From contig SGPE01000016.1 in the NCBI GenBank assembly GCA_004208945.1, forward strand, positions 1-64,000: a stretch of 64,000 bases of DNA. The letters are read 5' to 3'. Both the position numbers and the translations under genes were made by a program. Below are positions 26,681-36,882 of the stretch, piece after piece (the first letter of the stretch is position 1; each line of letters opens with the position of its first letter). The notes under the pieces were generated by a model that worked only from the letters and a program-made list of their open reading frames with translations, was not told the DNA's origin and did not search any database. The stretch is from Pseudoalteromonas sp. CO133X (GTDB lineage: Bacteria; Pseudomonadota; Gammaproteobacteria; Enterobacterales; Alteromonadaceae).

Positions 26681-28711
26681 TTAATCTTTGCGTGTGTCTA
26701 ACATATCATCATGTTTTTCTAGATCCCAAGGAAGATCGCCTGGACTGTTATCTAAAAAGTGTAAGTAGTTTTCAAATTGGTCGAGAATATCTTTTACAAC
26801 ATCATTTTCTTCAAAGCCATAAATATCGTATGACAACCCACCGCGACGTAAAAACACTTCTGCACGATAATACAGTTGAGATTCACTATCTGCAGCGGCG
26901 GGTTCGGCATATGCGAAGCTCGGTTTAGCATGCTCGGTAAGCCTAATGTCGTATACAAAGTCGACATGATGATGACGTGTTACTGTTAGATATGCTCGGC
27001 CAATATCAGTGTCAACATCAACAGAGGCTTGCCAATTACGGTTAATTAGCTCGCTTTGCACTTCTTTCATTGCAGTTACAACAATCTTATTTATAAATGC
27101 ATGCACCTCTTGCTTATTAGGGTAATCAATCATTGCTTTTAAGCGATGTTTCCACAGAGAGAGGTCTAAATTTTTATTAATGAGCGTATGAGCTTGTAAA
27201 CTCACATCTCGGTGGCCCTCAATGCGAAGAGCACGCCATAGTCCCGCACAGGCAAGAAGCATAATAATAGCAAAGGGCAGGGCACTGGCTATGGTCATCG
27301 TTTGAAGTGCTTTAAGGCCACCTGCTAAAAGTAATACCGCAGCAACAGCACCTTCGAGTACAGCCCAAAAAACTCGCTGCCAAGCAGGGGTATGAATACT
27401 GCCGCCTGATGCTAATGAATCAATAACTAATGAACCTGAATCAGATGACGTCACGAAGAACGTGATAATCAAAATAACAGTTAAGAAAGAGGCAAATGAT
27501 GAAAGCGGTAACGCATTGAATAATTGAAATAAAGCAACAGCGTGATTTGCTTCAACATCAGTAATAAGTGAATTTAACCCTTCGTTCATTATCAAGTTTA
27601 ATGCTGTGTCACCAAAGATGGAAAACCATAAAAAAGTAAATAAACTTGGCACTAACATGACACCCACAACAAATTGCCTGATTGTTCTCCCACGACTGAT
27701 TTTTGCTATAAACATACCAACAAAAGGAGCCCAAGCGATAGTCCAGCCAAAGATAAATAGTGTCCAATTTCCTATCCAGTCACTGCGGGTATATGCTTGC
27801 AAGTTAAAGGTTCTTTCTACAATTCCACTTAAGTAGCTACCTGTATTTTGTAAAAATGATTCTAAGATATGGATACTTGAACCAACAAAAAACACAAACA
27901 ACATTAACGTTACTGCGATAGCCATATTGAGTATAGATAAGCGTTTTACTCCCTTATCTAACCCCGCAACTACCGATATAGTTGCAGCACCGGTTATGAC
28001 GGCAATTGTGACAATTTGCACTGTTGTATTAATGGGAATACCTTCCCACAAATAATGTAAGCCTGCATTGATTTGAGTTACAGATAGCCCCAATGTGGTT
28101 GCAATCCCGAACAGGGTTCCCAAAATTGCAAATATATCGACGCAATGACCAATAGGGCCATGGATCTTATCACCAATTAGCGGGTATAAGGCTGAGCGAA
28201 TGGATAACGGAAGGCCATGGCGAAATGCAAAGTAGGCAAGAACAAGACCAACGACGCCATAAATTGCCCAAATGTGAAAGCCCCAGTGAAAAAATGCGAT
28301 TTGCATCGCTTGCTTAGCTGCATCAATAGTTTCTGCTGCGCCACTAGGCGGTGAGGAATAGTGAAGAACAGGCTCTGCAACACCGAAGTAAAGAAGTGCT
28401 ACACCATAGCCTGCTGAGAAGAGCATAGCAAACCACTCTAATGAGCTATATTCAGGTTCTGCGTGAGCGGGACCTAACTTTATATTACCCCAGCTAGAGG
28501 CTGCTATGGACACTATAAATACTAGGAATACCGCAACAGATAACATATAAAACCAGCCGAAGGTTTCTGTTATCCAAGATAGCGTTACTGAAAATGCTTT
28601 ACCTGCTTGTTCAGGGTCACTGATTGTACCAAGCACAAGTAAAAAGATAATAGAGACTGCCGGTAAAAATACGGGTAGTAAAATAGTTGAGCGTAAGGTT
28701 TTTCTTGCCAT
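26681..28711 (-). CDS. betT: BCCT-family transporter, BetT-like (choline or glycine betaine uptake)
   Basis: A 676-residue secondary transporter (E. coli BetT 677) with 12 predicted membrane helices over about 1-510 and a long cytoplasmic C-terminal extension typical of the osmotically controlled BetT subfamily. The BCCT signature appears as GWTIAWAPFVGMFIAKISRG, and the substrate-site segment is SSWGNIKLGP followed by the membrane core. The start at 28711 has AAAGGA eight bases upstream; the frame extends to 28756 without support. No betAB or betI genes are nearby, so choline versus betaine specificity is undecided. Osmoprotectant import fits a marine host. Confidence 0.88.
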   Translation of the reverse strand: MARKTLRSTILLPVFLPAVSIIFLLVLGTISDPEQAGKAFSVTLSWITETFGWFYMLSVAVFLVFIVSIAASSWGNIKLGPAHAEPEYSSLEWFAMLFSAGYGVALLYFGVAEPVLHYSSPPSGAAETIDAAKQAMQIAFFHWGFHIWAIYGVVGLVLAYFAFRHGLPLSIRSALYPLIGDKIHGPIGHCVDIFAILGTLFGIATTLGLSVTQINAGLHYLWEGIPINTTVQIVTIAVITGAATISVVAGLDKGVKRLSILNMAIAVTLMLFVFFVGSSIHILESFLQNTGSYLSGIVERTFNLQAYTRSDWIGNWTLFIFGWTIAWAPFVGMFIAKISRGRTIRQFVVGVMLVPSLFTFLWFSIFGDTALNLIMNEGLNSLITDVEANHAVALFQLFNALPLSSFASFLTVILIITFFVTSSDSGSLVIDSLASGGSIHTPAWQRVFWAVLEGAVAAVLLLAGGLKALQTMTIASALPFAIIMLLACAGLWRALRIEGHRDVSLQAHTLINKNLDLSLWKHRLKAMIDYPNKQEVHAFINKIVVTAMKEVQSELINRNWQASVDVDTDIGRAYLTVTRHHHVDFVYDIRLTEHAKPSFAYAEPAAADSESQLYYRAEVFLRRGGLSYDIYGFEENDVVKDILDQFENYLHFLDNSPGDLPWDLEKHDDMLDTRKD

Positions 28712-28987
28712 AAATAAATCCTTTATTTTAGAGCTAACTTTAAGCGTACTTATCAACTACCTTATTGGATCAAATAATGAATAGCTAGTTATAAAGGATT
28801 GTTTTTGAATATATTGATTGCTTTTCCAATATTAAGGGGGAGTTAATAAAGATGTACTACGCGAATCAAAAATAAGTGTATTCACCTAAACGGTAGACTT
28901 TAGTTTAGGAGTACACAACTCGTACTAGATAGTATGAATACAGTAGCTCCTAATTCACTATTTTAAGCCTTTGTTTAAGAGATTAAT

Positions 28988-30076
28988 TTAAAGCTCACCT
29001 TGTACCTCAACTTCTTGACCTGTTTGTAATTGTTCAGCACCTCGAATAATAACCATATCGCCGGCACTAAAAGTAATATCAGTGAGAGGAGTCACTTCAA
29101 CCAGCTTATCTTTTCCATCGCCCACAGTAACGGGGATCTGTAAGGCCTTATTATTTTCAACTTTAACTATATGGCTGCCTTGCTTACGCAGGATAAGTGC
29201 GTCGCGGTTTACTAAGAGCACATCGCCCTTTGTCTTTAATGGCACTGCAACATCAACAAGTTGGCCAATAGCCCATAGTTGCTCCGAGCTTTTCTTTATT
29301 AAAGCTCGAACCTCAACAGTTTGTGAACGCGGATCTGTTGATGGGATCACGGCTGTTACTTGTGCTTTGGTGGTTTCTGGGTTCGATAAATCACCTGCTT
29401 TTATTGGAAGTTCGATACCTTTATGCAAAAATTTTAAGTACTTCACTGGCACATATAAGCGCACTTCTAAATTATGAATATCGAGTAATGTTACTAGCTC
29501 ATCAGCACGGTTAATCTCGCGACCTGCACGCTTAAAGCGCTCACTTATAACACCATCAAAGGGCGCTTGAACTGTTGCACGCGATAGCTGGTCATCAATT
29601 ACGCTCAGTTCAACTTTAGCTAATGCAATATCTGATAAAGCGAGGTCATGTTTATTCTGCATATCATCAACTTGACTTGCCGCCGCACTGCTTGCTTTTG
29701 CTAGCTTCTCTAATCGAGCTAGCTCCTGCTGATACAAACGTAAGTTGATTTTCGCACGGTTTAGCATTTCTTGTTGACGTGCTTTCTCCAGCTCAAGTGG
29801 CAGAGTATCCATACGCACCAGCGTATCCCCTTTATTGACTAGAGTGCCAGGCTCAACTACGTATAATAAACGGCCACTGACACCTGCTGTTAGGGTTACA
29901 TCACTTTTGCCATACAATGTGCCGCTGACTTCTACTTCGCTGGTTAGCTGGGCTTTGGTTACCGCTTCAACAGTAACAGGCACCACAGCACAGACATTAA
30001 ACGCCAATAGACTAAATAGACCACAAACGCTTGCCGTTAGTTTATGTAAAATTATATTCATTGTTTTATCACTCAT
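28988..30076 (-). CDS. RND efflux pump periplasmic adaptor (membrane fusion protein)
   Basis: A 362-residue HlyD/AcrA-type adaptor that links an inner-membrane RND pump to an outer-membrane channel. A hydrophobic signal segment spans about 8-30. The first lipoyl half is LYVVEPGTLVNKGDTLVRMD, followed by a coiled-coil hairpin (about 80-150) and the second half ATVQAPFDGVISERFKRAG. Beta-barrel and membrane-proximal domains complete it. The start overlaps the stop of the upstream pump gene (ATGA), so it is second in the operon; codon 6 (30061) is an alternative start. No outer-membrane factor or regulator is adjacent. Confidence 0.9.
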   Translation of the reverse strand: MSDKTMNIILHKLTASVCGLFSLLAFNVCAVVPVTVEAVTKAQLTSEVEVSGTLYGKSDVTLTAGVSGRLLYVVEPGTLVNKGDTLVRMDTLPLELEKARQQEMLNRAKINLRLYQQELARLEKLAKASSAAASQVDDMQNKHDLALSDIALAKVELSVIDDQLSRATVQAPFDGVISERFKRAGREINRADELVTLLDIHNLEVRLYVPVKYLKFLHKGIELPIKAGDLSNPETTKAQVTAVIPSTDPRSQTVEVRALIKKSSEQLWAIGQLVDVAVPLKTKGDVLLVNRDALILRKQGSHIVKVENNKALQIPVTVGDGKDKLVEVTPLTDITFSAGDMVIIRGAEQLQTGQEVEVQGEL

Positions 30077-33000
30077 TGATTTGATACCAAGCTTAAAGGC
30101 GTTGTTTTTGGTTTTTGTTTGGTTTTTATAGGTGGCTGTTGTCTGCCAAGCTGTAATAAGCTAGGCATCAAAATAAGGGTGAATAGGGCGCTAATAGCCA
30201 TACCGCCCACAATGACCGTTGCAAGACCACGATAAATTTCTGAACCAACGCCAGGCATTAGCATCAGTGGCAACATACCAAATAAACTAGTTAAGGTACT
30301 CAGATACACAGGCCTTGCACGCAGTAGCACAGCTTGGCGAACTGCGTCTTCTCGGTTAAGTCCTGCTGCCATAGCAACACGCGTTTGATCAACCAGCAAA
30401 ATAGCATTATTTACGACCAAACCAAGCAAGATAATAAAGCCAATCATGGTGAGTAAATCGAGTGATTGGAAGGTGAATAAGTTGAGTATAAATAGTGCCA
30501 GTACGCCGCCTGCAATTGCTAATGGCATGACAAGTAATACCAAGGCACTGTCTTTGGCCGATTTAAATAATGCTGTCATTAATAAGAATAAAATAAACAG
30601 TGCTAAGAAAAAGTTGATGGTCATTTCCTGCATTGCCGAATTCATCTTTTGGGCGTTACCTGCCAAAATTGCACCGGCACTTTGTGGTAAGCTGTCTCGC
30701 ACTAGAGGCATGACTTGCTCAGCTAAAATATTCTGCGCTTCTTGCAGGCTCATGTCTGCTGGTGGAGTCACAATTATACTAACGGTTCGACGTCCATTCA
30801 CGCGCCTAAGTTGTGTTGGCCCCACTGTTCGTTCAATATAGGTAAGCTCACCTAAAGTTTGAATACCTGATCGAGGTGTAACAATCGGCAAAGCTTTTAG
30901 CTCTTCAGGCGTTTTCCAAGGAATACCGCGCAGAATAACATTCATGCGTTCATTACCATCAAAGTATTCATTAACAAATAAACCACCTGTGTAGGCTTGC
31001 ATTGCTTGTGATATATCACGACGGGTCAGACCCGCTTGAGTAATTCGACGGTCATTTGGTGTCAGTCTAAGCTCAGGTTCTGCCATATCTAAGCGAGGCT
31101 GTGGCCTTGCTGTTGCAGCAGGCATTACTTTACTTACCGCTTGCAGTGCGACATTGGCACCGGCAATGAGCTCGTCCATATTTGGGCCAGTTAAATCGAT
31201 ATTAATATTACGACCATCACCGCCATTGGCAACTTGGATCATTGAGCCTCTAAAGAAAAACACTTGCGTATCAGGTAAATCAATGAAAATTTCTTCTCGG
31301 GCTACCTTCATTAACTCTTCTACTCGTTGTGGGTCTGCTGAGTAAATAAAACCTCCGGCGTTTGAACCAAACGCAAAGAAGTTAAAGTCTTTAATCCCCG
31401 GCTCTTTATCACCGTTATAGTAGGGCATCAGGCGCTTTTTGATTCGCATTAATAGCTCCTCTTCTATAAATTGCACATTGCCGCCAGCAGGTGCGTTTAG
31501 GTTAAAGAAAAAGCCATCAGTGGGTGCACGTGGCATAAAATCAGTTTTAGGTAGCATGGTCATCGTTGCTAAGATTGAGCCACCTAACAATGCACTGATC
31601 CACATGATTTGTTTAACCCGTGTGTTTGTCAAAGTCATGATGAGGTTAGTCAGCTTTTGCCAGTATTCGCGAAAAGGGTCAGGTTTTAATTTGTTGTCAG
31701 GCCACAAGTGATTAGCTAAGGGGATGAGTGTAATAGCACACACCATAGAGGCGATAACAGCAATTGATAAGGTGAGTGCTAAATCAGAGAATAGTTGTCC
31801 TTCAATTCCAGCCATAAATAATATTGGTAAAAAGATAGCAACGCTGGTGGTGGTAGATGCAAATAAAGCGCCGGTTACTTGTGCAGCTCCTTTTAGCGCA
31901 GCTTTTTTACTATCGAAACCTTCGTTTTTGAGCCTCACTATGTTCTCTTGAACAATTATGGCGGCATCAAGCACCAAGCCTACTGCAAAAGCAAGGCCTG
32001 CTAATGAGATGACATTTAAACTACGATCAAAAATATTTAAGGTTAAAAACGCAACCATTAAGGAAATAGGAATGGTCGCTGCAATGACAAAGGTCGCTTT
32101 TAGACCGCGAAAAAACAGCCATAAGATTAAGCATGAAAGTAATACGCCCAAGCCTAAATTACTTTTCACGAGTGATAAGGCGTTGCGAATATGGACTGAG
32201 GCATCAAAGCTTAATTCAATCGACAAGCCATTCTCAGCAAGAGGTCCTTCATTTAGCTCTTTTATAGCAAGATTAATTTCGTCGAGTAGCGCAACGGTAT
32301 TAGCTTCGTTTGCGCGAGAAACACGAATGTAATAAGCAGGTTTACCATTTCGACCACTCATGCCTAAACGATCTGAAAAAGTACGCTCAACGCTTGCTAT
32401 ATCGCCAAGGTAAATGGGTCTGTCGCCTGAATAGCCAACGCGCATTTGTGCCATGCTCGATAAATCATATTGGCCAGTAAAACGTACGGTATATTGACGA
32501 CGTCCTACATTAGCAAGTCCGCCAGAGGTATCGCGTGAGCTGGCTAATACAGTGGTAATTTGATCAAGGCTTATACCCAGTGCAGCGGCTTTGTGAGGGT
32601 CGAAAGTGATGCGTAGTTCTTTCGGACGTTCACTGGCTAAATCAACACGGGCAACACCAGGAATACGTGCCAAGCGTGGCTCTATAAATTCGTCGATTTG
32701 TTTTTGAAATTGCGCCATGTCTAAATCAAGACTGTCGCTGTTATAGTTTTTGGGTGTAACGAGTAACGTAGCTGCTGCTTCACGGTTGTTGCCGCCAGCA
32801 AATACAACAGGGTCAAAAGCATCTAAAGGTAAAGGAGGCGCTTGATTAAGACTTGTCAGTACATCAAGCATGGCTTGTTGCATATTTTGTCCAACAGCAA
32901 AGGTGAGTGTGATAGACCCATTGCCACGATTAATATTTGTATTAATCTCTAAAGCACCAGGGGTGTTTTTTACTGCATTTTCAAGCGGTTCAATGATGAC

Positions 33001-33183
33001 TGATTCGATCTCTTCAGGAGCAGCTTGACGCCAGCCAGAAAAAATCGTGATCTGTGGTTGCTCTATATCCGGTGTGAGCTGAATGGGCAGCTTAAAAATA
33101 CTTAATGCGCCAAACAATATAATCAGCACCAAGATGACAATAACGCTCGCGGGGTTCTTTAGCGAACTTCGTGTCAGATTCAT
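30073..33183 (-). CDS. RND-family efflux permease (AcrB/MdtB-like)
   Basis: A 1036-residue inner-membrane proton-driven pump with 12 membrane helices and two large periplasmic loops (after TM1 and TM7). The N-terminus LTRSSLKNPASVIVILVLII leads into TM1. TM4 carries AVGLVLDAAIIVQENIVRL: a single Asp in the proton relay, where AcrB has two adjacent ones. A similar GLVVNNAILLVDQTR segment lies in TM10. The substrates (drugs, lipids or others) cannot be read from sequence. Gene order is permease then adaptor, the reverse of acrAB. No tolC-like gene follows, so a shared TolC elsewhere is likely (inference). Confidence 0.92.
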   Translation of the reverse strand: MNLTRSSLKNPASVIVILVLIILFGALSIFKLPIQLTPDIEQPQITIFSGWRQAAPEEIESVIIEPLENAVKNTPGALEINTNINRGNGSITLTFAVGQNMQQAMLDVLTSLNQAPPLPLDAFDPVVFAGGNNREAAATLLVTPKNYNSDSLDLDMAQFQKQIDEFIEPRLARIPGVARVDLASERPKELRITFDPHKAAALGISLDQITTVLASSRDTSGGLANVGRRQYTVRFTGQYDLSSMAQMRVGYSGDRPIYLGDIASVERTFSDRLGMSGRNGKPAYYIRVSRANEANTVALLDEINLAIKELNEGPLAENGLSIELSFDASVHIRNALSLVKSNLGLGVLLSCLILWLFFRGLKATFVIAATIPISLMVAFLTLNIFDRSLNVISLAGLAFAVGLVLDAAIIVQENIVRLKNEGFDSKKAALKGAAQVTGALFASTTTSVAIFLPILFMAGIEGQLFSDLALTLSIAVIASMVCAITLIPLANHLWPDNKLKPDPFREYWQKLTNLIMTLTNTRVKQIMWISALLGGSILATMTMLPKTDFMPRAPTDGFFFNLNAPAGGNVQFIEEELLMRIKKRLMPYYNGDKEPGIKDFNFFAFGSNAGGFIYSADPQRVEELMKVAREEIFIDLPDTQVFFFRGSMIQVANGGDGRNINIDLTGPNMDELIAGANVALQAVSKVMPAATARPQPRLDMAEPELRLTPNDRRITQAGLTRRDISQAMQAYTGGLFVNEYFDGNERMNVILRGIPWKTPEELKALPIVTPRSGIQTLGELTYIERTVGPTQLRRVNGRRTVSIIVTPPADMSLQEAQNILAEQVMPLVRDSLPQSAGAILAGNAQKMNSAMQEMTINFFLALFILFLLMTALFKSAKDSALVLLVMPLAIAGGVLALFILNLFTFQSLDLLTMIGFIILLGLVVNNAILLVDQTRVAMAAGLNREDAVRQAVLLRARPVYLSTLTSLFGMLPLMLMPGVGSEIYRGLATVIVGGMAISALFTLILMPSLLQLGRQQPPIKTKQKPKTTPLSLVSNQ

Positions 33184-33357
33184 TGTGTGTGTTCCAAAAT
33201 CAGTTTGTGTGCATTGTAGTGATATGTAAAAAAAGTGCCAGTGAGGTAAATAGAGTGTGTGTCAGAAGTAACGCCGAATAGCAGTAAATACGCGATTAAG
33301 TGTGTATTTGAAATAAGATGTAACAATTTAAGGAATAAAACTTAAAGCGACGAGTAT

Positions 33358-33387
33358 AAAAAAGCGCCAACCATTATGGCTAGCGCT
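33358..33387 (-). terminator. Rho-independent terminator of map-glnD-dapD
   Basis: Read on the minus strand, AGCGCTAGCCA pairs with TGGTTGGCGCT through wobbles around TAA, followed by TTTTT. It ends the dapD transcript before the RND operon promoter region. Confidence 0.88.
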
Positions 33388-33414
33388 GTAATGAAAATCG
33401 GTTATTGCAAGCAG

Positions 33415-34242
33415 TTACTCGTCAATTGAACGAAGGAGGGCATTAATACCCACTTTTTCGCGAGTTTGTTGATCAACTTTTTTCACTATGATGGCAGCGT
33501 AAAGGCTGTGTGAACCATCTTTTGAAGGCAATGAGCCTGGTACAACAACTGCACCGGCAGGTACGCGACCGTAATGGATCTCACCTGTTTCACGGTCATA
33601 AATGCGCGTACTTTGGCTGATATAAACACCCATTGAAATAACTGCACCTTCTTCAACGACAACACCTTCAACAATCTCAGAGCGTGCGCCAATAAAGCAG
33701 TTGTCTTCGATAATCGTAGGGTTTGCTTGTAGTGGTTCAAGTACGCCACCTATGCCTACACCACCAGATAAGTGTACGTTTTTACCAATTTGAGCACACG
33801 AGCCAACGGTTGCCCATGTATCAACCATCGTCCCTTCATCAACGTAAGCGCCAATGTTGACATAAGATGGCATGAGTACCACGTTTTTGCCTACGAAACT
33901 CCCTTTACGAGCAACTGCATTTGGCACAACACGCATGCCACCTTGTTGGAATTGCTCTGGAGTATAGTCGCTAAATTTAAGTGGTACTTTGTCGTAAAAC
34001 TGATTAACACCATCGTTCATTGGCTGGTTATCACGAATACGAAAAGATAATAGCACTGCTTTTTTCAACCACTGATGTACAACCCACTCACCGCTGATTT
34101 TTTCAGCAACACGTGCAGCGCCGCTATCAAGTAGTTCAAGTGCGTCGATAATAGCTTGTTTTACGTCGCTTGATACCGTGCTTGGGCTGATGCTATCGCG
34201 GTTGTCCCAGGCGTTTTCGATCATGGTTTTTAAATCTGACAT
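33415..34242 (-). CDS. dapD: Tetrahydrodipicolinate N-succinyltransferase
   Basis: DapD (275 aa, E. coli 274) transfers succinyl from succinyl-CoA to tetrahydrodipicolinate in lysine and diaminopimelate synthesis. The centre is a left-handed beta helix of hexapeptide repeats from about 105 to 240 ([56 protein letters not shown]). The AGAGGACCTT ribosome-binding site precedes ATG 34242. It follows glnD by nine bases in the map-glnD-dapD operon, the same order as in E. coli. Confidence 0.97.
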   Translation of the reverse strand: MSDLKTMIENAWDNRDSISPSTVSSDVKQAIIDALELLDSGAARVAEKISGEWVVHQWLKKAVLLSFRIRDNQPMNDGVNQFYDKVPLKFSDYTPEQFQQGGMRVVPNAVARKGSFVGKNVVLMPSYVNIGAYVDEGTMVDTWATVGSCAQIGKNVHLSGGVGIGGVLEPLQANPTIIEDNCFIGARSEIVEGVVVEEGAVISMGVYISQSTRIYDRETGEIHYGRVPAGAVVVPGSLPSKDGSHSLYAAIIVKKVDQQTREKVGINALLRSIDE

Positions 34243-34251
34243 AAGGTCCTC

Positions 34252-36870
34252 TTATTCGGTTTCTGCGTTGAGTTTTTTACGCAATGCTTGATGAATTTTT
34301 GCTTGTTCTTCGTCTGTTAATGCTTGGTATTCGTTATTTGATACCACGAAGAAATCTTCTGCACGTTCACCGACAGTGGTGATCCGTGCGGCATGAATAT
34401 GTAATAAGTGTGCTTGAAATACTTCGGCAATTTTCGTGAGTAACCCAGGGATATCCACGGCCTGAATTTCGATTAAACTGCGATCTTTTCGGGCATGTGG
34501 TCGAAGCACAATTTTGGGTTTAATATTAAAGTCTTTAAAACGCTGTGAACGGTTCTTCTTAAAACGGATTTTCTTTTTAGGGTCACTAATTGCAGCGTCT
34601 AGTGCACGTTTAATTCCTTGCGCACGGTTACTGGCAATTGGATCGCCATTCACTTCCAGAATAACAAAACTAAACAGCACATAACCGTCTTTCGTTGTGA
34701 GGACTTGTGCATGTTGAATTTGTGCTTTTTTTGAGCCGATGACACTAACTAAACGAGCGAACAGCCCGCCTGAGTATGGACTATAAGCAAATACTTGCGT
34801 TCCCCCATGCATGGCGGTATCAGATACCATCACACTGGGCTGGCTTAAGTCCTCACAACTGAGTAAGTGTTCGGTGTGCCACGAAATTTGTTGTTCACTA
34901 AAAGCGGTAAAGTAATTGGCTTTAAAACGACTCCAAATTAAGTCGATCTGATCTTCGTTACAGCCGTGGTTCAATAAGCGTTGTTTAGCTTGTTGTTTTT
35001 TATCACGAATTTGGTCACGTTGATCCATCGGGTTTTCAAGCCCTAAACGAAGTGCGCGCTGGGTGTGTAAATAAAGCTCTCGTAGTAGGGTATTTTTCCA
35101 ATCGTTCCACAAGTTATCGTTGGTGGCACGAATATCGGCTAATGTTAAACAATATAAGTAATCGAGTTGACGCTCCGTTTTTACTTTGCTGGCAAAGTCT
35201 TTAATGACATCAGGGTCATTGATATCTTTACGCTGCGCCGTGACCGACATGAGTAAATGATTAGCAACAAGCCACGAAATGAGTTTACCATCGGATGCAG
35301 GGAAGCGATGAAGCTTAGCAAAGGCAAGGGCGTCTACAGAGCCAAGCTCTGAGTGATCGCCACCACGACCTTTGGCAATATCATGGAAAATACCTGCTAA
35401 ATAAAGTAGCTCAGGTTTATCCATGCGCGTGACAATTTCACTACATAGCGGAAACTCGCTGACTTTTGATTTATCAAAATACTTGTAAATATTGTTGATT
35501 AATTTATGCGTGTGCTCATCCACGGTGTAAGCATGAAAGAGGTCAAACTGCATTTGTCCAAAAATATTTCGCCATTGCGGTAAATAGGCTGCAATCATGC
35601 CGTGCTTGTGCATAAGCGTGAATGCACGACCCATGCCGTTAGGATGCTTAACAAGTCGTAAAAATGCTTCGCGGCAGGCTGCATAATCTTGTAAATCACC
35701 GAGTAAACGGCGTCGTACTTGGCGCATTGTACGGATGGTACTTGGGTAAATATGGGTGATTTCAGGATTGTCAGCAATATGCTCGAACAACACAAATAGT
35801 TGATCACGGCGGAAAAACACCGATGGGTTTTTTACCCGAATTTGATGACCAATACGCTCAAAGTTACGATCGAGCTCAACGACAGGTAACTCACCTGCGC
35901 CCGGTAAAATGCTTTGCTCAAAGTATGAAAGCAGCATTTGATTAAGCTCTCGTACGCGGCTCATAATTCGGAATAAGCGTTTCATCATGCGCTCAACGGA
36001 AGCTTTACCATCACTACCAAAACCAAGTATTTCAGCTGCGTGAGGTTGATGATCAAACAATAAGCGGTTTTCAGAGCGACCCGCAGCGATGTGCAGCGCA
36101 AATCGAATATTCCATAAGTTCTCTAAGCATTCAGAGAGCTCTTGATATTCTTCGTGAGTAAGATAGCCGTGATTAATGAGCTCTTGTAATGTTTCTGCTC
36201 TAAAGTGTTTTTTTGCTACCCATATAATGGTTTGTAAATCACGTAAACCACCCGGGTTTTCTTTAATATTCGGCTCAAGGTTATAGGCTGTGCCGTGACA
36301 CTTTTTATGACGTAAATTCTGTTCTTGCACTTTCGCCAAAAAGAATTCATCAGAGCGCCAAATGGGTGTATCGACTAAATGTCTTTTGAGTTTTTCAAAC
36401 TCGATATGATTACCGAAAATGAGTCGGCTTTCGAGTAAGCTGGTGGCAAACGTCACGTCTTCGCGTTTTTGTTCTAATGCTTGTTCTATGGTACGAACGC
36501 TGTGACCAATTTCTAAATTGAGATCCCAAAGCATAGTGACGAACTGACCAATCTTTTCACACACCGCATCACTTGGCTGCTCGCTTACTAGCAACATAAA
36601 GTCGATGTCGGAGTAGGGGTGCAATTCGCCACGGCCATAACCACCTACTGCGATAAGGGCCAAATCACTTTCGTACGCAAGGTCATAGTCATGAAACAGT
36701 TTAATCAATAAGCGATCGATAAACTCAGCGCGGGCATTGATTAAGTTGCTGACGGGTTGTTTAGAAAATTCGTTCTGAAGCCATTTGTAAAAATAACTTG
36801 AACAGTCGCGATAGTCGCTAAGTTGCTCAGCTTGGCTAAGCAACTTCTTTACTTTATTGGGTAATGCCAC
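34252..36870 (-). CDS. glnD: Bifunctional uridylyltransferase/uridylyl-removing enzyme GlnD
   Basis: GlnD (872 aa, E. coli 890) senses glutamine and adds or removes UMP on PII proteins to tune nitrogen metabolism. The nucleotidyltransferase domain has GGYGRGELHPYSDIDFMLL (near residues 74-92), with the two metal Asp in DID. The HD hydrolase domain shows IFHDIAKGRGGDHSELG near 505-521. Two ACT domains fill the C-terminus (from about 680). The start is GTG at 36870 with AGGAG upstream. It is 12 bases downstream of map and nine upstream of dapD. Confidence 0.96.
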   Translation of the reverse strand: MALPNKVKKLLSQAEQLSDYRDCSSYFYKWLQNEFSKQPVSNLINARAEFIDRLLIKLFHDYDLAYESDLALIAVGGYGRGELHPYSDIDFMLLVSEQPSDAVCEKIGQFVTMLWDLNLEIGHSVRTIEQALEQKREDVTFATSLLESRLIFGNHIEFEKLKRHLVDTPIWRSDEFFLAKVQEQNLRHKKCHGTAYNLEPNIKENPGGLRDLQTIIWVAKKHFRAETLQELINHGYLTHEEYQELSECLENLWNIRFALHIAAGRSENRLLFDHQPHAAEILGFGSDGKASVERMMKRLFRIMSRVRELNQMLLSYFEQSILPGAGELPVVELDRNFERIGHQIRVKNPSVFFRRDQLFVLFEHIADNPEITHIYPSTIRTMRQVRRRLLGDLQDYAACREAFLRLVKHPNGMGRAFTLMHKHGMIAAYLPQWRNIFGQMQFDLFHAYTVDEHTHKLINNIYKYFDKSKVSEFPLCSEIVTRMDKPELLYLAGIFHDIAKGRGGDHSELGSVDALAFAKLHRFPASDGKLISWLVANHLLMSVTAQRKDINDPDVIKDFASKVKTERQLDYLYCLTLADIRATNDNLWNDWKNTLLRELYLHTQRALRLGLENPMDQRDQIRDKKQQAKQRLLNHGCNEDQIDLIWSRFKANYFTAFSEQQISWHTEHLLSCEDLSQPSVMVSDTAMHGGTQVFAYSPYSGGLFARLVSVIGSKKAQIQHAQVLTTKDGYVLFSFVILEVNGDPIASNRAQGIKRALDAAISDPKKKIRFKKNRSQRFKDFNIKPKIVLRPHARKDRSLIEIQAVDIPGLLTKIAEVFQAHLLHIHAARITTVGERAEDFFVVSNNEYQALTDEEQAKIHQALRKKLNAETE

Positions 36871-36882
36871 AGGGGCTGGCTC

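Noticed and set aside
28844..28873. Tiny seven-codon frame with a strong GGGGGAG ribosome-binding site
   Set aside because: The frame after ATG 28852 ends after seven codons and matches no known leader peptide; no downstream gene on the plus strand would be controlled by it.
30446..32332. Several plus-strand frames of 60-130 codons opposite the RND permease
   Set aside because: All are shadows of the strong minus-strand gene, with Ser/Thr/Ile-rich content and no ribosome-binding sites.
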